64,000 nucleotides of DNA from Phocoena phocoena (lineage: Eukaryota > Chordata > Mammalia > Artiodactyla > Phocoenidae), in contig NC_089232.1 of the NCBI RefSeq assembly GCF_963924675.1, positions 49,600,759 to 49,664,758 on the forward strand. The letters are read 5' to 3'. A program made the translations under genes and the position numbers. The notes beneath the pieces were generated by a model. It did no database searches and had not been told where the DNA came from. It was given only the letters and a program-made list of their open reading frames with translations. Below, piece by piece: positions 9,906-20,890 of the stretch. Numbering within the stretch: position 1 is the stretch's first letter; each line of letters begins with the position of its first letter.

Positions 9906-10108
9906 GGGGCTTCCCTGGTGGCACAGTGGTTGAGAGTCCGCCTGCCGATGCGGGCGACGCGGGTTCGTGCCCTGGTCCGGGAAGATCCCACATGCCGTGG
10001 AGCGGCTGGGCCCGTGAGCCATGGCCGCTGAGCCTGCGCGTCCGGAGCCTGTGCTCGGCAGCGGGAGAGGCCGCAACAGTGAGAGGCCCGCGTACCGCAC
10101 GGATGAGA
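9906..10108 (+). mobile_element. CHR-2-type SINE, A-tail missing
   Basis: tRNA-derived SINE starting ggggcttccctggtggcac. It has an A-box-like tggcacagtgg and a B-box-like ggttcgtgccc (about 9962), and ends 'gagaggcccgcgtaccgca'. Unlike the other four CHR-2 copies it has no A-rich tail and no clear TSD. The 3' end may have been lost by deletion. It lies immediately downstream of the exon-like segment at 9571-9898. Confidence 0.95.
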
Positions 10109-11095
10109 ACTCTCTACAATCATTTGGATGTCAATGTAATTGTGTCATTATTTTATAGACCCACACCATTCGGGCTTGTGACACATAAATTATATCTATA
10201 ATTAAGCTATCAGCCCTAATATAATGATATTTTCATATTTACCCAGATAAGAATGTGGTATGCATTGATATAAGATACAAAAAAAAAAGTATGCGAGAAG
10301 TATATAAAAGGTGAAAACAGAGACATTTCCCTGGGTCACATAGGAATGAGAGTTTCACCAATGTTCCATTAAGAAAGGGAAGTTAGCACTGAAACGCAAT
10401 GTATAACAGTGTAGCTTGTTACATTATAATTATGCTTAAGTTATTTACCAAATGTGATATCATTATATTCTTTAATTCATAGAACAGAAGCAGTACAAGC
10501 ACCCTTGTTTGTTAGCTTACGATGGTTATGCTAAACTGACAAGTTCCCAAGGTGCCTAGAAAACCGACACAAAAAATGTCTAACCAATGCCTCTACCTGT
10601 TCTACACATATTATATATCCTTAAAGAATGTACACCTTCAAGAACACCACAGAGGTGTCATATGATGTCTCCTTTTTTAAATCATATACCAATACTCAGG
10701 GGGCTCAATAGCCACATGACCAAATCAAGAGTCAAACACAGGTACAGAAATCTGACAAGTCCAAGACAGACAAGGTACCTCCATTCAACACTTCTCCTTG
10801 GCCATGATTGGCTATTTTCCTTTATATCACTTTTATTTTTTTTTACAGTGACATGGACTTTTAGAAGTGGGGCAAAACTTGTACTATCCCCTGATTTTGA
10901 GAGCTGGACCAGTAAATGAATAAATGCCCTGAAAGCATCTTTAGGAAAGAAACTTAAAATAAAATCAAGATATTTCCATGATTGAATCTTCTAATAAACA
11001 GTTCATTAATAAATCATAGCAGAATAAAAATAAATAAAATCAAGAACATTGCACAAGTCCAGAGACCTAGCTCAGACCCAGTTTTCTCTGGCTGA
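10109..11095. other. No gene or recognised repeat
   Basis: AT-rich unique sequence. The 110-codon frame at 10587-10919 has no recognisable domain and ordinary AT-driven composition. Confidence 0.45.
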
Positions 11096-11099
11096 GGGC

Positions 11100-11290
11100 A
11101 GCATAATGGAGGATTTGGAGTCAAAGTCAAATCTTAGGCCTGCTGCTTCCCATATGTGTATGACCTTGAACAAGCAATTCAACCTCTCTGAGCCGTGACT
11201 TCTCTACCTTTAAAATGAAAATACTTATGATAACCAGCACATAAGTGTGTTCTGAATATTAAGTGAAAGAGTATATTTGAAAAGTATTTT
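11100..11290 (+). repeat. MIR SINE
   Basis: MIR core order: 'ggatttggagtcaaa', 'tgtgtatgaccttgaacaagcaattcaacctctctgagcc', 'acctttaaaatgaaaat', then the diverged 3' region. Confidence 0.75.
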
Positions 11291-11849
11291 TGTAAACTAT
11301 ATTTACTGCTCATAATGAATTATAATTTTAAAGGCGCTTGATTTGGAAAGCCAAAAATTGACACTAGAATATACCATTGTGCTTTTACAGGTGTGGCTGA
11401 GACAGGAGTGGGGAAAGATTCTGTCAGAGGGAAAGGAGACTGAGTGGCATGTGAAAGATCAGAGTCTGGAAAACATCTCTGTGTCACACCCTCCACAAGT
11501 GTGCTGTTTCCCAGTCCAATCAGATGTAGCCCTCACTGTACAACTAGGCATTTCTCAGCACTTCAGGATCTAACCTGGACCATATCTTGTAGCCTGTCAA
11601 GGGTCAGAAACACTGCGTAGGTGAAGAATTAAGCTCTTGGGAAATCTATTCAACCAAACGTAAGTTTGAAAGGAAAGAACAAAAAGTCTTCTGTAAAAAC
11701 TCTTTATAGGTGACAGAGGGCATAAGCTGTGGAGGTGAGATAGTTTATTTTGCTGTACACTGTCTGTAAAGCAATTTCTTCTCTTAGAAAATGATGTTTC
11801 AATTGGACTCTGAGCTATTTGTCATTCTGGGCCCCAAACAAAATATTTT
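11291..11849. other. No gene or recognised repeat
   Basis: Unassigned. The 76-codon frame at 11343-11573 has no recognisable motif. Confidence 0.4.
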
Positions 11850-11945
11850 TCATAAGGACATCAGAAATGCCATGCTGAATCAAACTGATGGTCTGTCTAG
11901 TCCCGTGTTTTGCCTTTGAAAGTGGCACCAAGAGAGGGCACAGAT
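11850..11945 (+). repeat. Relic of an ancient amniote-wide repeat
   Basis: 'catcagaaatgccatgctgaatcaaactgatggtctgtctagtcccgtgttttg' resembles the amniote repeat signature 'gccatgctgggtcagacca...ggtccatctagcccagt', followed by 'gacagtggc'-like text. The family is not assigned. Confidence 0.4.
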
Positions 11946-11954
11946 ACTCTATTT

Positions 11955-12215
11955 TAATGGCTTCAAAAACATTTTTGACTGTGGATCCCGGTCAGAAATA
12001 GAGTTTACATTGTAATTCAGTATTCACACTAACACACATGCAAAAAAACTCACCTATACATACTTATGTATATTATACATACGTTATATGACGTGCAACT
12101 GATACTTTGTGTTCCATTCAATTCCTTTTTTATTTTTAACCACTGGCCCTGACCTACTAAACTGATTTCACGATCCACTAATAGGATCACAACTTACAGC
12201 TTGAAAAACCTTGCT
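11955..12215 (+). repeat. Probable old DNA-transposon relic
   Basis: The outer ends 'gactgtggatcccggtcag' and 'ctgatttcacgatccactaataggatcacaacttacagcttgaaaaac' resemble old interspersed elements carrying 'cacgacccactaatgggtca...gtttgaaaa' ends. The interior is AT-rich and unassigned. Confidence 0.3.
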
Positions 12216-12609
12216 CTTTATGCTGTCAGCCTCAAAGGGTAGGGATATAGCTCTAACACTTCTATTTCTTATATCCAGGGAGGATCTATTACCCATAAAT
12301 TTACCTAAAGCCACCTTTTGGGGAAATGAGTGCTATAAGTGTAAGTACTCACAATATAAGAACTTTCTCTCGCTTGTAATTCTGTAGTATGTTAGATAAA
12401 ATAAATGTGATCAAAAGATCTAAATGAAGAACAGTAGGCTTGATTTCCCTTCTCTTCCTCAGAGATTTCATCTCTATGACTGATGAAAAAAGCAGCTTAC
12501 ACTGGATTAAACCTTATCACAGTGTGGTGCATTGAACATTTCTAGAGAGTTAGTTAATTGATTTTTATGACAAGGTCCCTTGGGCACTGATTTGTCAAAA
12601 GTGTATTAA
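12216..12609. other. No gene or recognised repeat
   Basis: Nothing identifiable. It precedes the MaLR LTR. Confidence 0.4.
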
Positions 12610-13130
12610 TTACATCACAGATTATATTTCCCAAAGATGGCGGCAAAATCATGCTCCATCTCACATGCTTTTCTGCAATGTAATCTTGTCACATCCCATT
12701 AAGAGGTGGTGTCCGTTTCTTCACCCCATTGAATCTGGTTGGGCTCTGCTTTGATCAACAGAGTATGCAGAAAGTGACTCATGCCAGTTCCAGGGATAGC
12801 TCTTAACTGGCCTGGAAGCATCCCCTTCCTGCCTCTGAGGGCAGCCACCAGGTAGGAAGTGTAACTACCCAGAGACCATCATGTGAGAAGTCCAGGCCAA
12901 GTAAGAGGCCCTGGGGATAAGATGTCACGTGGAGAGACAGAGAGAGAAACCAAGAAGCAAAGAAGTGCTAATGTATAAAGCAACTACCATGGAGGAGCTC
13001 CTCCAACTGCAGGGACCAACCAACCAGTCAGATCTTTCTTGAATTCCTGACCCACAGAATTTTTAAAATAATTGCTTAAAGCCTCTAGGTTTTAAGGTAG
13101 CTTATGATACCAAAATAGGTAACCAAAATA
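12610..13130 (+). mobile_element. MaLR LTR (MLT1-type), solo
   Basis: Order of MLT1-like boxes: 'gttgggctctgctttgatcaacagagta', 'ccaggtaggaagtgtaactacccagagaccatc', 'atgtgagaagtccaggccaagtaagaggcc', 'ggagagacagagag', 'caaccaaccagtcagat', 'tgaattcctgacccacagaa', 'attgcttaaagcctctaggttttaaggtagcttatgata' (terminal box). It is an ancient solo LTR with no internal region. Confidence 0.75.
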
Positions 13131-13399
13131 ATTATCCATATGATGTAGATCTGAAGTTCTTCCATGGACTAACAAAAAAGACTGGACTTCGTGATTTTCT
13201 TTTGAATTTACATTTTTGTTGATTTTGCAGTAACAAAATCAATATGCATAGTATAATTGTGTAAGTTAAAATACGAATCACACATTCAGAAAGATAGTAT
13301 GTGATCTTTTTTAAGTTGTTTTAAGTAGTTGTTCCTTTTTACCAATATTTCATTAATATCTATTCTTTATTTCCTCATTTTTATCCCCTGAGAGGCTTT

Positions 13400-13850
13400 T
13401 AGTATGTGTTACTGGGCACAGGGGAATACAGGGGTTAATGAGAAAACATCCCTGACCTTGAGAGAGCCAGTTTGTTAGAAAAAAGACAAGTTAAGGGATC
13501 ACTTTACTATATCAGTATCAGGAGAGTTATTCAGGAGGACTTCACAGAGGTAACTTTTAAGCTGGATCTTTGAGAATGAGTAGACTTGGAGAGGGGATAT
13601 GATAGCAAGATCAAAACAATGGCATTCCAAGCAGAGAAGGCAGAATACTCAAAGGCAAGAAAAAAATGAAAATGTGCTACGTTGGATGTGGTTCTAGGAA
13701 TGAGTGATCCATGAACAGAGAGGAACAGTAAGGCTGAGCATGGTTGGCACCATATTATGAAGGACTTTGGATGCCCCACTTAAAAATACTCAAACCAGCG
13801 AGTGATAAGGAACCAAGGAAATATCTTTGAGTAGAGATGTGTCCTGAGCA
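13400..13850 (-). repeat. CR1/L2-clade LINE relic, antisense
   Basis: Conserved order: 'aacatccctgaccttgagag', 'gacttcacagaggtaacttttaagctggatctttgagaatgagtag', 'ggcattccaagcagag', 'ccatattatgaaggactttggatg'. This matches the antisense text of L2/L3-type LINEs ('cattccaggcagag...gcaaaggcc...ggaccttgtaggcca'). The subfamily is not assigned. Confidence 0.55.
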
Positions 13851-16713
13851 TTTTCATGTTAAAGAACTCTAGCAGAGGAATTCACAAGAATGTACAATAT
13901 AAGCATGAGCCCCAGGGTCCCAGTTGCCCTTACCCACAAGGTCTGGACTAACCCACAATAGATAAAAGCACACACCAATGGGAATCACTTCCTCTACTTG
14001 TTTCTTTTACTAAAATGGAGGGAGGGCAGCCATTTTGTAGGATCGCTGTTGCCCTAGGAGTGTCATATAATAAAAGGAAACAAAGATTTTTCAAGAATAA
14101 AAGAAAGAAAAACAGTTAACCAAAATTACAGCAACTCAGCGTGGGGAAAGTTTGCACTGCGGATATATATTTCCAACACTAGGACATTGAGCTTTATCCT
14201 CATATCTAAGGCCATATTTCTAACACAGCTTACAAAGCAGAAAACATAAATCACTAGCAGAGATATAGCTTTCTGAAGTGCACTTAGGGTTTTTTTTCTT
14301 CCTATACTACAGGATTTAGCTTTGGAATTTACACTTCTCTCATGTTCAAGAACAAGTTTCAGCAAAGACAGAGGTCAAGATGTTTGGTTTTTTTGGAGCT
14401 AATCTTATTATTACTCCAGGGGAGCATTCAAGCAACAAAAAGCAACCAGGTCAGATTGCCTGTGGCTAAAGTCTGTAACACAAATGGACATCATAGCCCA
14501 AGGAATCCTGCCGCTAGAAACAAACAGGCAGGAAAGGACTATAACCTCTTCGCATGCAAACCTCATGAGAGTGACCCAGAAAAATGAAATTCTCCTTGGT
14601 GGTGTATAATGTTTTATTATGATGACCCAGTCTCCAGGGCTGCTTAAAATTCTGAACTCAAGTTCCCTGAGTTCTGCTTCCCTTCTCATCAAAATTGCTG
14701 TCCCAATTTTAACTGTACTTCCCTGAGGGCAGAAAACATCAACTCACCTTATTTCTAGCTGGTGTATAATTACTATATGCAATATTTATCTGGCTATTCA
14801 TCTGTGTATCTTCTGTCTAGCTGGTGAAACTGTCAACAATGTTCTTAGCATCTTGTACAAGAATATGTCATTCACTGGACATTTTATCCATTTGGTCCAC
14901 TTGGCTTATCCCTTGGGTTTCTTGAAGGGATGGTGCACCTTTACTAGCCCTTCTTGAGAGGAATCTCTTGCTCCTTAGTGAGGTTTAGGCCCCCATTAGA
15001 CCTTTATTTCTATTTAATTAGCCTGGTCATTGATGTACACCTTGGTGTACATCAAGTTCTTGTTTTTATCGTTCTGCTACCTCACTTACAGCCCTTTACC
15101 TCATGCATTCACAATGCAACTTCAGGTTACTGGAATCAATAAGTAGAATGGATATTTTTGTGTCATTTAAATTGTATGTGTTTCAGCACTCTAAACTGTA
15201 AGAATGCCATCTCCATACTTCCTAGAGATTCTAATCTGTGTGTATATAGAGAAGAGTCAGACCAAGAATTTCCTAGATTCCACTCTCTTCCACGCTGAAC
15301 CAATTAGAACATCTAGCTGGTAAGAACTCTAAGAGATGTAGCACGGTAATCGGCCTCTTATTAGCTCCCCAATTTTGCCACCTCTTGGTGATGAGAAGTA
15401 ATATCTCAACTAAGCCTTAGAGCAAGTATTTGGCTCAGGACTGGGGAGCAGGGGTGACTGCAAAAGCTAACCTGGTTAGCTCATTAGCATATTGTAAATG
15501 TAAACTAATTTCTTCAACTTCTTTATTTTCCAAAGCATCTGAGCAGGGGATATTCTGGCATCTAGATTGATTCCGATCCAGCACTAATCCACAGCAACAA
15601 GAGTGGCTGCATTCTCTAGGGCTGTTTGGCCTTGTCCAAAGTATGACTTTCCATCTACCACTGTTTCAGCTTTAAATTGTTTTTCCACCACAGAGAAGAC
15701 CCATGGGATTGGGGAAATAAGCTTTATTTTGACATTCAAGCTTTCCTTCACCTGTCACAAATTTTCTAGGGAAGAAATTTTAGCCTTCATTTTTAAATTG
15801 GGCCGTAGCAGAATGCTGAAAAATGGTAGATGCACAACCACTAATTTTTCATAAAGACCATTACAACTTACTGATTTATTTTTCTCCTTCAGCATAGTCT
15901 TGAATCCTCTCTCTATATCTCTAAATCTCTCCATTCTTATCTTTTCCCTCACCCTTATTCCTTTCCCTCTTTTATTGCTTATGTGACTCAGCCTTTGTTA
16001 CATTCTCCCTCCTAATTTAGACCTGAGCAACAGGGAATGGTATCTAAGCATCATGGTTATTGAGGGGCAGAGGTTGGAAGTGGATCTGGAGGTACACTTA
16101 TCTGAATGGAGGAAACCCTCTTTTAGAGCCGGCCAGTCCTTTGGGGCTCAGCTCTCCTGCTCTCCCTGATTTGCCTCCTCGTCTTGGATACTGTGGAGCT
16201 GGTCCCCTGCAATGCAAAAATTGCCTCGTGCTCTCGGCATCTGTCTGTTGTAGCCCTGAGCAATGACCTCTTCCCTGCTCCGTCCACCCCCTTCAGCGAG
16301 AGGGACGCTATCAGTGAAAAGGACAACAATGCCAAGCTCCTTCGTCCCTGCCGTTTGCAATCATTTTAGGAGCCGCATTTGCCCTAGCTGCCCTGAGAAA
16401 AGTAAATGCTAAGAGCTGCGTGTGGGCCAGACGCCACCAGGACCAGGCACTGATGATTCATCTGTGCCTTTGAGGATGCCCCGTTCACCTTAGATCGGCC
16501 ACAACTTCCATTAAAATAACCAAAGAGGTGGGGATTGACAAGCCTTCTCCTCCCTCCTACCACTCACTTCCAGGAAGAAAGAAAAAAGAGTCTAGTGTTT
16601 TTTAAGTTATTATTGTAAACTTGATTTGTTAAGTAGTAAGTAGACAGGTGGAAGATGGGCAGTCCAGAGCACTCTTGCTATTTATAGCCCATGTCAGAGC
16701 TTTATGTATTACT
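13851..16713. other. No gene; long unique-looking stretch
   Basis: Nearly 2.9 kb with no firm repeat. A GC-richer patch at about 16100-16500 holds overlapping frames of 60-70 codons on both strands. That pattern points to composition rather than coding. About 14695-14900 may be decayed L2. Confidence 0.4.
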
Positions 16714-17130
16714 ATTGCCTCTTCTCAAATCCACTTAAATAACCTGTAAATTGTCAATGGTGTCCATGGAAACAAATTGGCAAAATGGACAAGGCACTTG
16801 GAAAAAAAAAAGAGAGAGAGAGAGAACCACAAAGAACAAAAAGGACCCTGTCAAAAAATAAAACCAATTTCCTTTTTAAAATCACACACATGTCACTCTC
16901 ATTACACTTATGATTTCAAAAGATAAAAGTCAGAACCAATTTTCCCTCCAGCATGTACATGACTCTTTCTTCAAGGAAACTGGGCAAGGCTGGACAAGAG
17001 GAAGTAGGGCAGGACCTGCAGGCAAATTCACAGGATCTGGACTTTTTGTCCTGGGTGCCCCCTCTTTCCACCTTCTCTGCCCTTTCCCCCTCTATTTGGT
17101 TCTCTCTTATTCCCACTCTGGCATCCAGCG
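16714..17130 (+). repeat. Unclassified ~400-bp repeat, copy A
   Basis: It starts tgcctcttctcaaatccac. It is collinear with copy B at 17747-18132 over its full length. Shared blocks in order: 'gcctcttctca...ccacttaaa', 'aaaatggaca', 'agagagagagaa', 'aataaa', 'ttttccctc...catgta', 'aggcaa', then a pyrimidine-rich 3' third ('cccctctttccaccttctct'). Identity is roughly 70-75% by eye. The TG start, AATAAA and size would suit an LTR, but no TSD is visible. Confidence 0.6.
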
Positions 17131-17644
17131 CTCACATTCTCCCCAGAGAGAAGTCTCCTGATTACCTACTTTTAAGTAAAGCTTAAATGACTAACTATGG
17201 GTGAAAGATGTGAGAAGGGATGCCTTAACAAAGAAGGAAACTCAACTCTTTGAGCTCAAATTTTCATTCTGGCAACCTGTGACTTTGTTAGCAAGTGTAC
17301 TAATGTATTAAGGATTTAATGCACCGTCTCTCCTGATATTCCTGCAATTTTAGAAATCTTTAGAGGCCAAGACTTTAAAAAACTCATTCCAACAGCCCTA
17401 TCCCATGAGTGCCTTATGTCCAAATGTATGCTAAGCCCAAAGTAGACACCAAGAAAAGAGCCCTGCTATAAAACCGGTTGGGGAGAGGGGAGGGAAATCC
17501 ATTCATGTATCCCTTCCAATATGTCTTTATTGAGTTTCTTCATGTCATGCAGGGCAAGTTGGTGGGCGTTGGAAGAGTGGCAGGATACAAAAAATAAATA
17601 TAAATAAGAGCTATTCTTATCATCACAGTTGAAAAACATATACA
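17131..17644. other. No gene seen
   Basis: Unassigned sequence between repeat copy A and the split MIR. Confidence 0.4.
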
Positions 17645-17746
17645 ATCAGAGTAATAATAGCTAAAATTATCGAGTGTTTTTCACTTGCCGGATGCTGCTC
17701 TAAGTGTTTTGCAGTATAAACTCATTTCATACCCACAACAAAATGT
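17645..17746 (-). repeat. MIR SINE, antisense, left part (split)
   Basis: 'gtaataatagctaaaattatcgagtg...cttgccggatgctgctctaagtgttttgcagtataaactcatttcatacccacaac' is the reverse-complemented MIR 3' half. It stops where repeat copy B starts. Confidence 0.75.
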
Positions 17747-18132
17747 GCCTCTTCTCAGACCCACTTAAACTGTAAATGTTCAGTGGGTTCTATGGGAAAA
17801 AATGGACAAAATGGACAGTACACTCGAAAAAAGTAAAGAAAGAGAGAGAATGCAGAGGACAAAAAAATTGTAAGAAATAAAGCCAGGTTCCTTTCTAGAA
17901 TCACACAAAATTCATAGCCAAGACAGTCATGAAACCAAGAGCAATTTTTCCCTCTAACATGTATATTCACCTCTTCTCCAGGGGAGGTGAACAAGGCAGG
18001 TCAAGGGCAAGCAGGGCAGACTTGCAGGCAAGCCCACAAGGTCTGGAATTTTCACTTGGGCATCCCTTGCTTCTACGTCCTCTGCACCCTCCCCCTTTTT
18101 TGAGCTGTCTCTCACTTCCAAGTCCAGCAGGT
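17747..18132 (+). repeat. Unclassified ~400-bp repeat, copy B, inserted in MIR
   Basis: Starts tgcctcttctcagaccc and is collinear with copy A. It contains 'gtaagaaataaagcc' and a pyrimidine-rich 3' third. MIR sequence resumes at 18133 where it left off at 17746, so this unit inserted into a pre-existing MIR. That proves transposition or insertion rather than simple local duplication of flanks. Confidence 0.65.
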
Positions 18133-18290
18133 TAGTTTCACTGCTCCCATTTTAGAGAGGAGGAAACTGGGACACCTAGAGATTAAGGAACTTGCTCCAG
18201 GTGACACAGCTGGTAAAGGGCAGAACTACGATTTGACTCAGGGAACCTGGCACCGAGTCCATACTTTTAACCACTGTGGTAACTCCCTCC
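18133..18290 (-). repeat. MIR SINE, antisense, right part (split)
   Basis: 'cccattttagagaggaggaaactggga', 'gattaaggaacttgctccaggtgacacagctggtaa', 'gggcagaactacgatttgactcaggg', 'ttttaaccactgtgg' is textbook reverse-complement MIR. Confidence 0.92.
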
Positions 18291-18344
18291 CTTAAAAAAA
18301 ATCACAATCACCTTATAGAGGAACTTATAAAGTGCCACAGGAGC

Positions 18345-18412
18345 ACGGAGGCAAGAGTAAGAACAGGACCTTTTGCCCTGGGTGCCCCCTCTTTCCATCT
18401 TCTCTGGAAAGG
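18345..18412 (+). repeat. Partial third copy of the ~400-bp repeat
   Basis: 'aggaccttttgccctgggtgccccctctttccatcttctct' nearly equals the block at about 17035-17080 of copy A over some 45 bp. The homology ends abruptly on both sides. Confidence 0.55.
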
Positions 18413-18654
18413 GTGTTGGAGGGTATTGGAGATTAAGTGGCTTTTAAAGTGAGTCTTGCAGAAGTTCACTAGGAAGCAAAGAGCGTTTCACAGAACACCA
18501 ACAAGCGTGTGCATCACAAAATAGCATCACACGGTGGGCAAGTGATGAGTATGTTCATGTGAGTGCATCTTTAGATGTGCACGTTTAGAGGCAGGGATAC
18601 CGTGACAAGTGATAATGCTGGGAAGTTCAGCAGTGGTGAACTCATAAAAGAACT

Positions 18655-18965
18655 TTTACTATGTTATCCCTCCCACATCTGGTAAGACTTGAATGAATCC
18701 TTAAGGGTCAGCTTAAGTGTAATTTCTTTGAGAAAGTCTTCACTGTTTCCAAGGTTTACCTAGGAGCACTCGCCTCCCGGCGAATTCCATGCATTTCTTT
18801 GTATTAATGGCACAGTATGCAGCCATTGCTAGTTTATTAAGCTCTCTCCCCGCCCCCCACCTCCACCCCTGCTCCGTGCTGTCCTTGAGGGCAGAAAATG
18901 AATTTTTACGCTGAATACACATGTTCCTTGAGCAATGCCCGCCATGTAATGTATGCTCAATAATA
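18655..18965 (+). repeat. L2 LINE 3' end
   Basis: 'gggtcagcttaagtgtaatttctttgagaaagtcttcactg' matches the L2 'cagctcaaatgtcacctcctcagggaggccttccctga' box. The block ends 'tgtccttgagggcagaaaatg...gccatgtaatgtatgctcaataa'. Confidence 0.75.
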
Positions 18966-19204
18966 CCCATAACCTCTTTTCTACTCAAGGACCTCATGCC
19001 TGGAAGTATGCCATCTTTCTTCTGCTTCATTTTCCTTTCATCGAATTTACTGTCATCAACCTAGAAATGGACCCTTCTTTCTTCTTTATTAAAAAAACAC
19101 TTTTGACCCTCATGTCTCTGTCTAGCCACTACGCTATTTATCTTGTTCAGTTTCACAATAAAATATCTTAAGAGTTGTTAATTTTTGTTTCCAGACATCC
19201 TCAC

Positions 19205-19795
19205 TCCCGTTGTCGCTTTGACTAACTTGAAACAGGCTCACGTCCCTCTCTCTACCTCTCCACCAAAACTGCTCTTGCAACAATGACTAATAATCTTCAT
19301 CTTGTCAAATTCAAAAGTCACTTCTCTGTCTTAATCTTGCTTGACTAATCCCTCCTTCTTAAAACACTTTTCCTTTCCTTCCATGATACCACATTCTCCA
19401 GAGTGCCCTGAGATTCAGTTCTGCTCTCCATTGTCTTCTCTCTGTATACTCCAAAAATAAACTCATGATTTCTTCCTTCTAGATTGTTCCTTCCTTGTTC
19501 TTCTCCATCTCAGTCAGTGGCCCCATCAGTTGTATAGTTAGTCCAAAACTGAGATGCTATTCTTCGTAACTTCTTTTTGGAGGGAATAGGACTTAGTCTA
19601 CACATAGATTCCATTAATGAGTATTATTAAGTCTGTGTCCTAAACATGTCTGGAATCCATCCACTTAGCTCTATTTTTATACCATCACCATCTATCACAC
19701 AGATTATGGCAAGTCCCCCCTACCACCTTGTTTCCGTTCTTACCTCTTCAGATCCATTTTCCAAATAGCAACAAGAGTAATCATTTTTTCCAACC
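19205..19795 (+). repeat. L2 LINE, ORF-derived and downstream part
   Basis: Order typical of L2: 'caacaatgactaataatc...caaattcaaaagtca', 'ccatgataccacattctcc', 'gtctggaatccatccactta', 'ctatcacacagattatggcaa', 'ccattttccaaatagcaacaagagtaatcattt'. The reading frame is lost. Confidence 0.75.
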
Positions 19796-19797
19796 TC

Positions 19798-20741
19798 TTT
19801 TTTTTTTGTCCTGGAATAAAACACATATACAGAAAGAACACAAGACATAAATATTCAGCTCAGTGAATTACAATAAATCAAATATCCATGGAACCACCCC
19901 ACGTTCAAAGTCTAGATAGACTCGTACCAGCACATAAATCTTAAACAATCTCCTTCCAAACCCCAACCATCTCCCTCCCTCCTACAGATAACCACTATCT
20001 TGACCTGTACAATAAGTTACTTTTATTTATACTTTCATCACTTAATCATCCATCTGTCAACTAAAATAGAATTATAAAGCATGCATTCTTTTGGTTCTGT
20101 TTTTTCATTCAATATTTTATTTGTATCATAAATATTGTTGTCTGTAGCAGTAGTTGATTTATTTCTATTGCTATACAGTATTCTATTGTGTGTTTACTTC
20201 ATAATTTACTCATTCTATTCTTGGTAGAAATTTTAGTGTTTCTGCTTGTGGATCACTGCAAACAATGCTACTCTGAATATTCTTCTATGTATCTCTTAGT
20301 AGACGTGCACACACATTTTTCTTGGATACATATCTAGTAGTAGAATTGTTGGAATATAGATCATATGTATTTTCAACCCTAACAGAAAAGTGTTCCAAAC
20401 GGATTATTCCAAATTGCAAGAAGAGTACAATAAACACTTGTCTCTTCACCTAGATTCACTAATTATAAATGCTTTATCACATACTTTGTACTCTCCCTCA
20501 CAGTAGTTATATTTATTTATTTATTTATTATTGGCACTATGTATGGTTACTTCTTATTGGCATTCATCATTTAAAGAAGCACTTCAGATCTTCAGATTAA
20601 ATTGCAAACATCATGACCCCTCAGCCCTAAATATTTCAGTATACATTGCAGGAGAACAAAGACACTTTCTGATACATCACATTGTCTGACATATTATCAA
20701 ATGCAGGAAATTTAACATGAATAAAATACAATTAACTAATA
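19798..20741 (-). mobile_element. Old L1 (L1M-type) relic, antisense
   Basis: Antisense L1 signature text: 'ttgctatacagtattctattgtg', 'aatttactcattctattcttggtagaaa', 'ggatcactgcaaacaatgctactctgaatattcttctatgtatctc', 'ggatacatatctagtagtagaattg', then a T-rich stretch and 'aggaaatttaacatgaataaaatacaattaactaata'. No ORF survives. Probably one element or two neighbouring fragments. Confidence 0.6.
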
Positions 20742-20890
20742 CAGTGCTCCTCAAACTTCAGTGTGCATTCAAATCATCTGGGGATTTTGCTAAAACGTGA
20801 ATCTAAATCAGCATGTCTGTGATGTCAATGATTATCCATGTTTAATAAGCTCTCAGGTGAGATTAATGCGACTGATTCATGGATCATACA
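20742..20890 (+). mobile_element. MER5-type hAT-Charlie miniature element
   Basis: It starts cagtgctcctcaaacttcag and carries 'tcaaatcatctggggattttgctaaaa' and 'aataagctctcaggtgagat', the MER5-group order. It is embedded between antisense L1 segments. The termini are too diverged to see a TSD. Confidence 0.7.

Noticed and set aside
9906..10108. tRNA gene suggested by A- and B-box motifs
   Set aside because: The boxes belong to the tRNA-derived head of a CHR-2 SINE; no tRNA cloverleaf with anticodon stem and acceptor pairing is kept.
16714..18132. A provirus with two LTRs (repeat copies A and B)
   Set aside because: Copy B splits a MIR whose left half lies between A and B, so the DNA between them is genomic rather than viral interior, and no gag/pol text is present.
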